From positions 296,986,654 through 297,050,653 of the forward strand of contig JARDYH010000001.1 of NCBI GenBank assembly GCA_029215795.1: a stretch of DNA of 64,000 bases, in the 5' to 3' direction. The stretch comes from Anniella stebbinsi (taxonomy: Eukaryota; Chordata; Lepidosauria; Squamata; Anniellidae). Positions 1 to 9,947 of the stretch are shown here, piece by piece. Position 1 is the first letter of the stretch, and the number at the start of each line of letters is the position of its first letter. Both the position numbers and the translations under genes were made by a program. A model generated the notes under the pieces. The model was given only the letters and a program-made list of their open reading frames with translations. It was not told the DNA's origin and did not search any database.

Positions 1-1205
1 GTGAAGCTTCGAAGTCTAGGTATTCTCCCCAAGGAGAAATGTACAGCAAAAATGCAATAGCACATGCTAAATGATATCAGATGGGCTCCATTTTATCAGT
101 TATGTTCCTTGTTTCTCAGTTCTAACCACAGGCTATGTGCCAAATGAGCCATAGTCCAATTGTTTTGGACTACAGTTCCTGCCATTCTTGACCATTAGTC
201 ATGCTGTTAGGGGGCTGATGGAAGTTGTAGTCCAAAACACCTGGAGAGCTCCAGGTTGCCTACTCCTGTCTACAGACACAGACAGCAGCATGCTAGTCCG
301 CTGACAAGAAATAAATAGTATGTGGCCACAAGAATAAGCCTATTCCTGTTCAGGAAGGACAACAGCACTAGCCCCTTCAGCAAAGATGAATGAGAAGGGG
401 GAGTTGCAAGTTTTTGTCATCTGTACTCCAGAATGGAAACTTCCAGAGTACACCTGTGCTAGTCTTTTGAAGGGAAGTACATAATCTGCCATAATTATAT
501 CTGAAATTTGAAAACAGTGCAGTTCTATATTCTTATCCAATTCTTCTTTTTAAAATGATCTTACTTTTCTTTCAAAAGTTTCTCATTAAAATTCTACTGC
601 CGATGTCGTTCATACTCTCAGTGTGCTACAATTTTCCCTAAACTAGTAATTATACTTTGTGACCCGAGACAAAAATAGACTTCTGTTTACTAGATGGGAT
701 TCAAAAACCACAATGTATTGATGAGGAAGAAAGACTATGGTTCAACATATTTGCTGAGCAATAGCCTTATAGTTTTTAAACCACATACTTCAATAGGGAT
801 GATGGGGAGAATGACCACTACAGTTGCCACCTTTTCCTTTTAGAAAGAAAGTCTTGCTGCCCTATTTCCTCCCACCCCCAAATCTCTCCTCACTTGTCCA
901 ACCGTTTTCTCCTCATCCTAACAGATTAACTGGTGTATCTGGGGAAAAAAACACTACAATGCAGATGAATTATCAGGGACTAAATGGTCTAGACATTTAT
1001 CTCTATCCTCCAACAGATTTGAGGTTACTGTTGAAAAGGCCCTGCTACTACTATAATGGGCTCTTCCTCAAATCCTCTCAAATATTAAAAACTGAAGTAC
1101 CTACTAGAATGAAGATAATGGAGAACTGAATTTTGAATTGTGGTTTTAATGTGTATGCATGTGTGTGTGCACGTGTGCATTTATCTGTTTGCTTCTTTGG
1201 TCTAA

Positions 1206-1206
<1 letters not shown>
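1..1206. other. SHANK2 intron (after coding exon 2), distal part
   Basis: This is mostly unrecognised intronic sequence. It contains one palindromic repeat (listed separately) and a short TG-rich run at about 1145-1178. Short open frames here have no recognisable domain. Confidence 0.5.
130..275. repeat. Palindromic short interspersed element (CTACAACTCC family)
   Basis: The two halves are inverted copies. TTGGACTACAGTTCCTGCCA near 169-186 mirrors GGAAGTTGTAGTCCAAAAC near 219-238, with the recurring core CTGACCATT / GGGGCTGATGG. The same family recurs at about 29990-30125. The length and hairpin form suggest a non-autonomous DNA element (MITE). Confidence 0.55.
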
Positions 1207-1247
<41 letters not shown>

Positions 1248-2467
1248 TTTAACCCGCCTCTCCCTCCGGATCGAGGCAGGGAACAACAATATAAAACACA
1301 AAAATCACAACAGTTAAAAAAAAATTAAAAACAAGAAAAAATACATCATTAACAACATCTTAAAATTCATCTGGATAGGCCTGTCGGAAGAGAGCAGTCT
1401 TCATGACTCTCTTAAATTCATGAAGACTGCTAATTTGTCTAACCTCCTCCGGCAGACCATTCCATAGTCTGGGAGCGATGGAAGAGAAGGTCCTCTGGGT
1501 AACATTCATCAGCCTCGTTCTGGCTGACTTGAGTAAGTTTTCCCCAGAGGACCTAAGTGCGCGGGGTGGATTGTACGGGAGAAGGCGATTCCGCAGGTAA
1601 CCTGGACCCAAACCATGTAGGGCTTTAAAGGTAATAACCAACACTTTATACTTCGCCCGGAAACTGATTGGCAGCCAATGAAGCGATTTTAAAACTGGTG
1701 TGATGTGATCACCCCTAGGTGTACCGGTGACCAACCTGGCTGCCATATTTTGAACAAGTTGAAGTTTCCGGACTAGGCACAAAGGTAGCCCTATGTACAG
1801 CGCATTGCAGAAGTCGAGCCTCGAAGTTACCAGAGTGTGCACTACTGTCTTTAGGTCTTCCAACTCTAGGAAGGGGCGCAGCTGGCATATCAGCCGAAGC
1901 TGATAGTAGGCACTCCTGGCCGTCGCATCCATCTGAGCTGTCATTTGGAGCGACGGATCCAGGAGTACGCTGCGAACACAATCTTTCAGGGGGGGGTGTA
2001 ACCCCATCCAGAACTGTTGACACACCTCCAGACCCAGGTTGGGGCCTTTGACAGCAAGCACCTCCGTCTTGTCTGGATTCAGTTTCAGTTTGTTTTTCCT
2101 CATCCAGCCCATTACCGCCTCCAAGCATTCATTTAGAGGAGACATACTATCCTTAGCTGACGATGTTGTCGAAGGCATAGAGAAATATATTTGGGTGTCA
2201 TCAGCGTATTGATAGCACCCCGCCCCATGCCTCTGGATGATCTCTCCCAGCGGTTTCATGTAAATGTTAAACAGCATTGGGGAAAGGATGGCACCTTGTG
2301 GTACACCACATAGCAACTCCTTTTTTGAAGAGCAGCTATCCCCAAGCATCACCATCTGGAACCTGCCTGAGAGACAGGATCGGAACCACTGAAGCACAGT
2401 GCCCCCGATTCCCAATTCCTCCAGGCGCTCCAAAAGGATACCATGGTCAATGGTATCGAAAGCCGCT
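1207..2467 (-). mobile_element. L2-clade LINE, 5'-truncated, RT and 3' end
   Basis: The minus strand carries an uninterrupted 357-codon frame (2433-1360). It encodes the later part of a reverse transcriptase: GVPQGAILSPMLF (motif B), YQYADDTQ (catalytic YADD, motif C), and the L2-type C-terminus with LQLVQNMAARLVTG and LHWLPISFRAKYKVL. The frame ends close to the 3' UTR, which carries GAGAGGCGGG and a (TAA)n tail at 1207-1250. The 5' side stops abruptly at about 2467, upstream of motif A, as expected from incomplete reverse transcription. The intact frame and YADD box make this the youngest-looking L2 in the window, though it cannot be autonomous. It lies in a SHANK2 intron in the same orientation as the gene. 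Confidence 0.9.
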
Positions 2468-3197
2468 TATTTCTTGGAGCACAGATGGCAACTACCAAAT
2501 TAGTAACAAATTAGTCAGCTAAACATAAAGTTCATGAAGTACAACCAATGTGCTGTCCCAAGAGACCTTAAAATACCTTTTTTTTTTCTCTCTTTCCTTC
2601 ACATTGTGACTGGAGCTTCCTTCCCTGTCTCTCACTGCAGTCTGGGAATTGCAGTCTTGGCAGAATATATGTCCTACAGCACCATGGGAATGAATTGTGG
2701 ATTTCCACCCCACCGTTACCAACATTGATAGATGCTAATTAAACAACCCATTTTTTGTTTATCTAAACTAAGAAAAATACAAATACCTTTGTATTTTACA
2801 TTGTATTGGCTTTGGGGTGGGGAGTGTGGCTTAGTATACATTTTAATTTCATTGTCATATTTTGAGGATCTATGAACCAACTGGAATACTTTCAGAGTCA
2901 TTAATGTGGCCAACTCACCAACATTGGGGGTGGGGAGAGAACCAAAGGCACTTTGCCCAGGGCCCCCAAAACATATGAACAGTTATTGCCAATCATGAGC
3001 TCCCCTTTTTCTCAGATGTAACTTTCGCCAGATCCTCTCTTTTTCCACTGCTCTAGTTCTAGCTTAGAACTGCTTGAAACAACCTTGTAATGCATAGCAT
3101 ATGAGGTATTTCTTTGTTTGTTGCTATCTACACTATACAATTATGTTGAATGTTGCTGGTCTCTGAATATTAAACAAAGGATTGTTCATTAAATTAC
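2468..3197. other. Intronic sequence downstream of SHANK2 exon 2
   Basis: No gene is recognised. A short segment near 2615-2695 resembles the CTGGGAATTGCAG palindromic repeats seen elsewhere. A G-rich run lies near 2920. Confidence 0.4.
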
Positions 3198-3401
3198 CTC
3201 TAAGGATGGAACACCTTTATTTACAGGTTGTGGATATTCCAAAAGAAGTCGTTCCTCATCCAAAAATTTCCCATCTCTTCCATTGTTTGCAGGCTGGAAC
3301 AACCCATAATTGAGAACATCTTTCAAACTTTGATTCAATGTGCAAAGAATTTGTTGTTTTGCTACCCACACCGAAGCTTCAGGATTAAATCTAATACATT
3401 T
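3198..3401 (-). CDS. SHANK2: SHANK2 second coding exon (SPN domain)
   Basis: This exon encodes residues 69-136 and continues the SPN domain from KCIRFNPEASVWVAKQQ through LKDVLNYGLFQP and GKFLDEERLLLEYPQP to GVPSLE. The acceptor is TTGTTTTACAG, with the exon beginning AAA TGT at 3401. The donor is GAG followed by GTAATTT at 3197. Both borders are phase 0 and the length is 204 nt, the same as the first coding exon. K69 corresponds to Shank3 K22, the second basic residue of the Ras/Rap-binding face in the known family. The next expected exon (beginning FRYKKRVY) is not found to the left, so it lies outside the window. The SPN domain folds like ubiquitin and packs on the ankyrin repeats encoded downstream. 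Confidence 0.95.
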
Positions 3402-3410
3402 CTGTAAAAC

Positions 3411-3429
3411 AATACACACACACACACAG
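3411..3429. repeat. (CA)n run beside the SHANK2 exon 2 acceptor
   Basis: A CA dinucleotide tract reads as (TG)n on the gene strand. It lies about 10-28 nt upstream of the exon 2 acceptor and forms part of the region where the pyrimidine tract would normally be. Confidence 0.8.
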
Positions 3430-3639
3430 TAAGATTATTAGTACACATAGGATATAATAATTCACATGAATAATATCAGCATTCTTACATCAGAGTAGTA
3501 TCCCCATAAGATAAATACTTCATGATATATTTTCTCCTTTACACAGGCATACTGTATTCATACTTTCTAACCCTGTATATATTAGATATGTCATTAAGGA
3601 CAATATATAACCATTTACACTTATTTATTCAAACTAAGC

Positions 3640-3790
3640 TAGAGAGCCAGTGTGGGTGCAATGAATACACTTTATTTTAAAAAATGTGGGTTCAAATCCA
3701 AGCTCAGCCATAAAATGACATCTCACTGCAAATATACCTGTTGTGAGGAAACAAGTGACTTGTAAAGTCTGGAACAAGTTAACAGTAGGA
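3640..3790 (+). mobile_element. Possible degraded Sauria SINE
   Basis: It starts with AGAGCCAGTGTGG like the clear Sauria SINE copies. A B-box-like GGGTTCAAATCC follows near 3690, then weak similarity to the TGACTT...CTGTTGTGAGG body. The head between the A and B boxes is altered and the tail is lost. Confidence 0.45.
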
Positions 3791-4394
3791 AACCATTGAA
3801 GAAACTATTGATGAAATTCTAGATTGCCATGCATATCTCAGTTAGAGCTTTTTATACATGTCACATGTAAGTGAAGTTGGATTGTCCGTTTTACACACAA
3901 AATCTGGCAACATAAGCAACCTTCCAAAGAATAACAAAGAATAACATTATTAGCATAAAGTAATATTGGTCCCAGCTGTTCTAAGCTTGGATAGACCTGT
4001 GCTGCTCTTTCCAGCCAACCAGTGGACTGGTCAATCTTGCAACTTCATTAGGTCTGTGCAGATGTTTTACAGCCATGATTACTAAACACACAGAGAAGAA
4101 AGATCAGGATCATACCTGCTGGCCCTACCTCCTCCCCTGTGCATATTCAATATAATGTCTATCCCCTTCTACAAGTTCTAATAAATGCATTGGGGCCAGG
4201 GTGGGGAAGCAAGATTACAGTGATAGGCCGTGCCTCCCCCCAATATATGTTCAGTAGAGGTCCTCTGCATGTACAAGAATAGACACAGAATGTGCAGGCT
4301 GTTTTCATGTTTACTCTTGTTACAAGAAGGATCTCTCTATAAACATTCTAATGACGATACATAGAATGGTAACAGAGCTTGCTGCCATAATCAC

Positions 4395-4484
4395 ATACCC
4401 TCCCTCCCTCCCTCATACATACATACATACACACACACACACATATACGCACACACGCTTACGCTCACACGCACATACACACAT
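4395..4484. repeat. Compound microsatellite (CCCT)n-(CATA)n-(CA)n
   Basis: Simple tandem repeats run without gaps from CCCTCCCTCCCTCC through CATACATACATA to ACACACACAC. The histidine/threonine-rich frame across them is a by-product of the repeat. Confidence 0.9.
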
Positions 4485-4604
4485 GATTGTTCCAAACACA
4501 CAACTACATGTGTGCAAATTTTACATGTATAGACTCTTGTCTGCAAAATCAGAAACCTTACAACAAGTTTACAGGAGTTCCGAACAGCCTTCAAGCATAC
4601 AGTA

Positions 4605-4650
4605 TGTTATATGTATATAACATATACATATACATATGTATATGTATCTG
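4605..4650. repeat. AT-rich palindromic microsatellite
   Basis: Alternating TATATG/CATATA units form a short self-complementary block. Confidence 0.7.
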
Positions 4651-4719
4651 AGGCACAGTGGAAATGGGGCGGAGACATCAGGTATGATCCAATTCTCCAC
4701 TCTATGCTTCTTCAATAAA

Positions 4720-4760
4720 GAAGAATCTAGTAACAATAAAATATTGTTACTAGATTCTTC
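4720..4760. repeat. Perfect 18-bp hairpin
   Basis: GAAGAATCTAGTAACAAT (4720-4737) is followed by a 5-nt loop and its exact reverse complement (4743-4760). It may be a tiny remnant of an inverted-repeat element. No poly-T terminator or other RNA-gene feature was noticed. Confidence 0.75.
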
Positions 4761-6871
4761 AACATACTAAAATAACCTATTGCCACAATTTCCTTAGTAA
4801 AATTAAATGGGAGATTTTAGGATTGAATCCTGGCATTTCATACAAACTACAAAACTAAATAAAGCTACTCAAGTGTTCTTTCTATAAAGAAGACCTAGAT
4901 TTTTAAAGATCAAACAAAATAAGCAGAGATGCTCAGATAGAGAAACATCAACAACTAAGTTTTTTTAAAAGTATACACACAAACGCTTAAATATGTTTAA
5001 AATAAAACACAGAGCAAGTCTTGCATAAGCTGCCACATGCATATTAACTTAATTGTGAAGTCAGTTTGCACAAGGGGGTGCACTTGCACATCTGGCAGAG
5101 GTTTGTGAGGTATGATTTGATATTCCCTGCATAAGCTGTTTGAATGAGCTACCTACAAAAAGAAAACAACATGTAGAAGAGGAACTTTATATCGATTCCT
5201 GGGCTATGTGCATTTATTTTCAACCTTTCTCAAATATGATTTTCACCTTGGTATACATCTTGAACAGCCTTATTAACCTTCAGGCAGACAACCCATTTAA
5301 TGTTGTGATATATGAATATGTTTGCTGGCAGACATAATTCTTCTATGGAGTAGACGTGTCTAAACTAGCCCTCTGAGACAGAGAGAAAAGATTTGTTTTA
5401 TACAGTGAATGAACTATTACTGTCTGCAGACCAAAAGAAGAACAAAACAATGTCAATTAGTATCCAAAGAGGAAATCGCAATGTCAGTGAACACGTCAGA
5501 AGAGTTGGGCTAACTTGTTTTGAGTATGTTGGACAAATATTATTCCAAGGAGGAATACAAAAATTGAGCTATGTGAGTCGTTTGTCTTGCTAGAAGAACC
5601 ATTGTGGGAGAAATATATATGGCCACTAAATTCCTAGTAGATATCTGCTCAATCATACCTATTGTGATTTCAAGAACAGTGAATGTTGAATTACAACATA
5701 CTGTATAGAAAACATAGTATTTTAAAAGATTAACTTGGCTGCAATCCTATATTCACTTACCTGGGAGTACCCACACTGAACTCAGTGGGCCTTACCTCTG
5801 AGAAGGCACATATAGGATTGTGCTGTAAGGACAACTTATTAAACTATCCTTGACTAGGAAATATAAAGTAGATCAGCATCAAACCTTGTGAAATGTCACA
5901 TGGACTAAATCCTCACTGAAGATTTATAGACCGATGGAAAAAACATATGGCATGTTTAAACTATTGTGAATAAGTCACCCTTAAGCCAAAATGGAGATGC
6001 ACACAGGCTTTATCTCTAATAAGTGGCCAAATGAGAATCTGAGAGCAGGAAAGCTTCTAGAAGTCCGAGGAACCAGTGTAGCAATGATCCAATGATATAA
6101 TTGGGACTTGATGTTTGCCAGTTCCACTCCAGATCAGGCTAATATCTTATCTCCGATTGCTCCACAGCTTCTGCCATAAAGGGGACCTTTATGTGGTAAG
6201 CACAGATTGCACAATGACAACCAGTCTCCATACTGGAATAGGCTGCATAAAGGAGCAAACAAATATTTGGGTCTTGGAATGCCTGGTTCTCAGGATGGAA
6301 ATTTATTTTTCAATGGCAGGCTAAAATTACCCCTGGCATGGAATGCCCAGTGCAGTTTTATACCAGACCGGGAACAACAGCACTGGAAGTACTATTCAAA
6401 ACCCCATGTCTTTGACTGTCACTACTAGGATCAAATCAGAAGCCCTTTGGATCATGCGCTGTCTTTTCTCTTCCTCCTACCAGAGTGATGGTTAGAAAAA
6501 GGAATTACAGAAAGTTCTAGCTAAGGTATTTACACTATAGCCAATAACACTAGCTAGAGTGGCTATTTATGATCACGAAGGAGGAAATGCACCACCAAAA
6601 CAGAGGACAAATGTGGATAGGTCAGCAAAAACTCTGCACACACTAGTGTATAATGTAATTAAAAATAAATGCCATTATTTAAATAGAAAATATCTCACCA
6701 TAGTGGGGAAGTCTGACCAGATAGTGACATGTGTACCTGCTCAGTCTGCTGTCCAGATGCAAATTGCTGATGGGTAACTTCAAAGCCCCTGCTTTCACTT
6801 CTGGTAGGTCTTTATCTTTATACTGGACTTGAATTGGTCAGCTCTTCAGATAAAGGATACCTTCAAACAGT
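4761..6871. other. Intronic sequence, mostly unrecognised
   Basis: It is AT-rich with no recognisable exon. It contains the short palindromic repeat at 5747-5828. The short frames near 5140-5590 and 6115-6430 show no known domain. Confidence 0.4.
5747..5828. repeat. Short inverted repeat, GCAATCCTATA family
   Basis: Ends are GCTGCAATCCTATA and TATAGGATTGTGCTG, with ACCTGGGAGTA...CTCAGTGGG inside. The same ~90-bp unit recurs at 21593-21680, 30704-30798, 32305-32400 and 32670-32760 in various states of decay, so it is a dispersed family, probably a small MITE. Confidence 0.6.
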
Positions 6872-6879
6872 GGACTGTC

Positions 6880-7199
6880 TAGGCTGACCATATGAAAAGG
6901 AGGACAGGGCTCATGTAACTTTAACAGTTGTAGAGAAAAGGGAATTTCAGGCAGTGTCATTTGTATGCAATTAGTTCCTGGTGATATTCCCTCTTCATCA
7001 CAACAGTTAAAGGTGCAGGCACTATACTAGAGTGACCATATACAAAAGAAGGCAGGGCCCCTGCAACTTTAACAGTTGTGATGAAGAGGGAATTTCACCA
7101 GGAACTAATTGCATAGAAATGACACTGGCTGAAATTCCCTTTTCTCTTCAACTGTTAAAGTTACATGAGCCCTGTCCTCCTTTTCATATGGTCAGCCTA
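6880..7199. mobile_element. hAT-type MITE forming a near-complete hairpin
   Basis: The element begins TAGGCTGACCATATGAAAAG and ends with its reverse complement. The two ~150-bp arms are almost perfectly complementary. It is flanked by an exact 8-bp direct duplication, GGACTGTC (6872-6879 and 7200-7207), which is the hallmark of hAT transposition. A second TIR-like start (GAGTGACCATATACAAAAG) lies near the centre at about 7031, so the hairpin may be two copies head to head, one with a diverged terminus. It has no coding capacity. Confidence 0.85.
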
Positions 7200-8007
7200 G
7201 GACTGTCCTCAGTAAAATAGGACACTCTGGGCCTGATAAATCAGGCAATACCATAGGGCTAATCAGGTGTCAATGGGAGCTTCAGGGATAACTTGAAATG
7301 TGAACCCAGTTCTTCCCATTCTTGGTCAACACACTAAACACTATACAATAATCCTGTCCCCACAATATACCCCCATAAAATTTTTGAGGTCCAGAGATTT
7401 TCTCTGCTGATATGTGATCTTGAGGTATTGGATTAACACAATAATTTGGGTACACAGTCTGATTCTTGTGCAAAACTTTTTAGGCGCTATTTTCAAAATG
7501 GTAGACAATTTCCTTTTGGTTGCTAGTTTTCCTCAACCACAGAAGTTATTATCTTGTGTTTGGTATTAAATTATAGGTTTTCAGGGTCAATGAGTCCAAA
7601 GAATATGTTATTTCAATTGTCTGAGTACTCCTTTCACCATTTTCCAAGATGGCACTGAAATATTGACTCATTTTCTCATTTACTTGACAAATCAACATAC
7701 AAATGTGATTTTTGGCTTTAAACTATAGGGGTTTGGGGTCAAGGAGCTCAACATGGCACTAATTTTGATAGAAAGGCTGTCCTTCCACCATTTTTAAAAA
7801 TGGCATCCAAACACCTATCTCTACAATAGGCCATTTAATGAAAATGTGTAGCTTATATGGTCATTTTTTCATGATGTATGCTAAAATATTATGGTTTATT
7901 ACATCATTAATTAAAGAAAGGAATGAAATTTGAGTACATTTTATTTTATATACTAGTCAGCTACTACTATTCGTTCACATTTTTATCTTTTTTCTCAGTA
8001 TGAGCGT

Positions 8008-8067
8008 TCAGATGACACTTCAGTCTCTGTGGTTAAGGTGTCTTCTGAACAAGCCCATTATGGCTTA
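8008..8067. mobile_element. Minimal copy of the GGGCCTGTTCAG MITE family
   Basis: Only the two terminal segments remain: GAGCGTTCAGATGACACTTC on the left and GGTGTCTTCTGAACAAGCCC on the right. They match the ends of the larger copy at 8968-9281, joined with almost nothing between them. Confidence 0.5.
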
Positions 8068-8091
8068 GCATTGAGTTGGAACCTGCAGTTC

Positions 8092-8900
8092 AATTTACAA
8101 GAGAAGGGACTCATGTTCTTGAACAACTAAAGAATACATTGGAAGAGGCTGACCTTAGAATTGTTCCACATGTAAACTGGGCAGTTCACAATGGTACAGA
8201 GAGAGTTGTTGTGCTTTTGAATTATACTGATGTCGACTTGCTTCTTTGATTTATGTCCACTTGGGTTTCCAGAGGTATATCTCAGTTATGGGTATGTTTT
8301 GGAACAGGGTAGAATCGTCACTCCATTCTAGTTCATGAACTCTTCAAAAGGTTAGGTCCACAGATGTCAAGAGCACTCATAAAGGCTCATATTCCAACAG
8401 GAGATGTCGAAATGAGCAAAATTGGGATGAAGTTAGAGCTCTAAGTGCCAAACCAACAAAATACCGTACCAAATTTGGGGAAACACCTGATAACTGTCCT
8501 TTTTAGGAAGTGGAGAAGTACCTTGTACATGTCTGAAAACTTCAATCAAAATGTGACACTTTTGACACTCTGCGTTTCAGTGAGTAAAAAAAATCTGTAC
8601 CAATCAGTAAGCTTCCTCCCACATCATGCTCTATAAGAGGGCACATCACAAGAGCATTTTATCTGGTGAGAAATTGTATTTGCCTCTTTGAGAGTGTTCA
8701 TCCAAAAGTAGACACATGTGATTGTGGTTGGGAAAATGATAATGATGTCCTATGACCAAAAAAGTTCTTGAACTTCCTGCTAAGTGAACTTTTTTGTGTA
8801 TGTAACCGTAAGGTTTGTGGTACAATGAGATGTCTGTGTCGAAACACAGTGGTCAAATGCACACATTTTTGAAAATGTTTGGAAAATAACTGCAAAAACG
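8092..8900 (+). pseudogene. Broken transposon gene: nuclease-like core plus Cys-rich tail
   Basis: Conceptual reading of the plus strand gives a protein-like series broken by several stops and at least two frame changes. In order it shows ERVVVLLNYTDVDLLL (about 8200-8247), LWVCFGTG, HELFKRLGPQMSRALIKAHI, PTGDVEMSKIG, then a Cys-rich segment with CDCGW (8717-8731) and CxC...VC...C.C......C spacing up to ~8895. From memory, this order (an acidic NDTDV-type strand, an AH.LTG.D..SK.G motif, then a CGW/Cys-rich tail) belongs to transposon-borne proteins in many animals that resemble XPG/PIN-type nucleases. That assignment is unverified. The gene is dead: stops follow DLLL, FGTG and KLEL. Confidence 0.5.
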
Positions 8901-8967
8901 CTTATGTTAAACTGTTTTAATATTTCTGTATATATTTTTAATGTTTTAGTAAGTCTTTAGATACTAT

Positions 8968-9281
8968 GGGCCTGTTCAGAAGACACCTTAAATCTTGCTG
9001 GTTAAGGCTTTTGGTTAAGCAGCAGGGTTTAAGGTGTCTTGTGCAATGCATTTTGCTGAACCCTGCTCACTGACTAACCACAGTCAGATCATCTGCAGCA
9101 GGGTTAGCAGCTCTAACCATGGCTTAAAGTGTTGTGTGTGACAGTACAGCTTGTGGTTACTGCTAACCCCAGAGAACCACAGTTTCGCTAACCACAGAGC
9201 CTGAAGTGTCACCTGAACAGGCCCACTGTTTAGCTCAAAATGCTTAACCGTCATGGTTTAACGTGTTGTCTGAACAGGGCC
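8968..9281. mobile_element. MITE with GGGCCTGTTCAG ends
   Basis: The left end is GGGCCTGTTCAGAAGACACC and the right end is the inverted AACGTGTTGTCTGAACAGGGCC. Internal inverted segments (TAACCACAG / CTGTGGTTA-like) also occur. It is inserted between the broken coding region and the right arm of the long-inverted-repeat element. The flanks (TAT left, ATT right) do not give a firm target duplication. Confidence 0.65.
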
Positions 9282-9947
9282 ATTGTTGGCTTGCCATGCC
9301 CTACTCCACCACAGCAATTCTGAAAGAGAACAAGAGCTGTATCATAAGTGCCATGTGTCCCTGATAATGAAGAGTTATCCTGGAAATCAAAATTATCGAA
9401 ATAACACTAGTTCCAGCCTTTTCAGTCATAGTTTCATATTTTTCATTTGAGAAGAACCCATTAAATATGATCGTGTGTATCAATACATGTTTGGACGCCT
9501 TTTTTAAAAATGGTGGAAAGACAGCCTTTCCATCAAGATTAATGCCATGTTGACCTCCTTGACCCAAAGAACCCTATAGTTTGAAGCCAAAATCACATCT
9601 GCATGCTGATTTGTCAAGTAAAGGAGAAAATGAGACATTTCAGTGCCATCTCGGAAAATGGTGGAAGGAGTATTCCGACAATTTAAATATCATTCTTTGA
9701 ACTCAATAACCCTGCAAACCTATAATTTAATACCAAACACAAGATAGTAACTTCTGCGGTTTACAAAAACTAGCGACCTAAAGAAAACTGTCCGCCATTT
9801 TGAAAATAGCACCTAAAAAAGTTTCACACAAGAATCAGAATGTCTACCCAAATTATTATGTTAATCCAATACTTCAAGATCACATATCAGCAGAGAAAAT
9901 CTCTGGACCTAAAAAAACGTATGGGGGTATATTGTGGGGACAGAATC

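Larger units (their letters stand above)
7354..9943. mobile_element. Decayed 2.6-kb DNA transposon with long inverted repeats
   Basis: The outer ends are exact reverse complements (CTGTCCCCACAATATAC at 7354 and its complement ending at 9943). The arms align over about 460 bp (7354-7815 against 9485-9943) with scattered substitutions and small indels, and fade inward. A 4-bp direct repeat, AATC, flanks both ends (7350-7353 and 9944-9947). Between the arms is a broken plus-strand coding region (8092-8900) and a nested MITE (8968-9281). Long terminal inverted repeats, a short target duplication and a nuclease-like frame suggest an autonomous-type cut-and-paste element that has since decayed. An inverted duplication of part of a larger repeat is the alternative. 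The superfamily is not settled; an Academ-like affinity is a guess. Confidence 0.6.
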
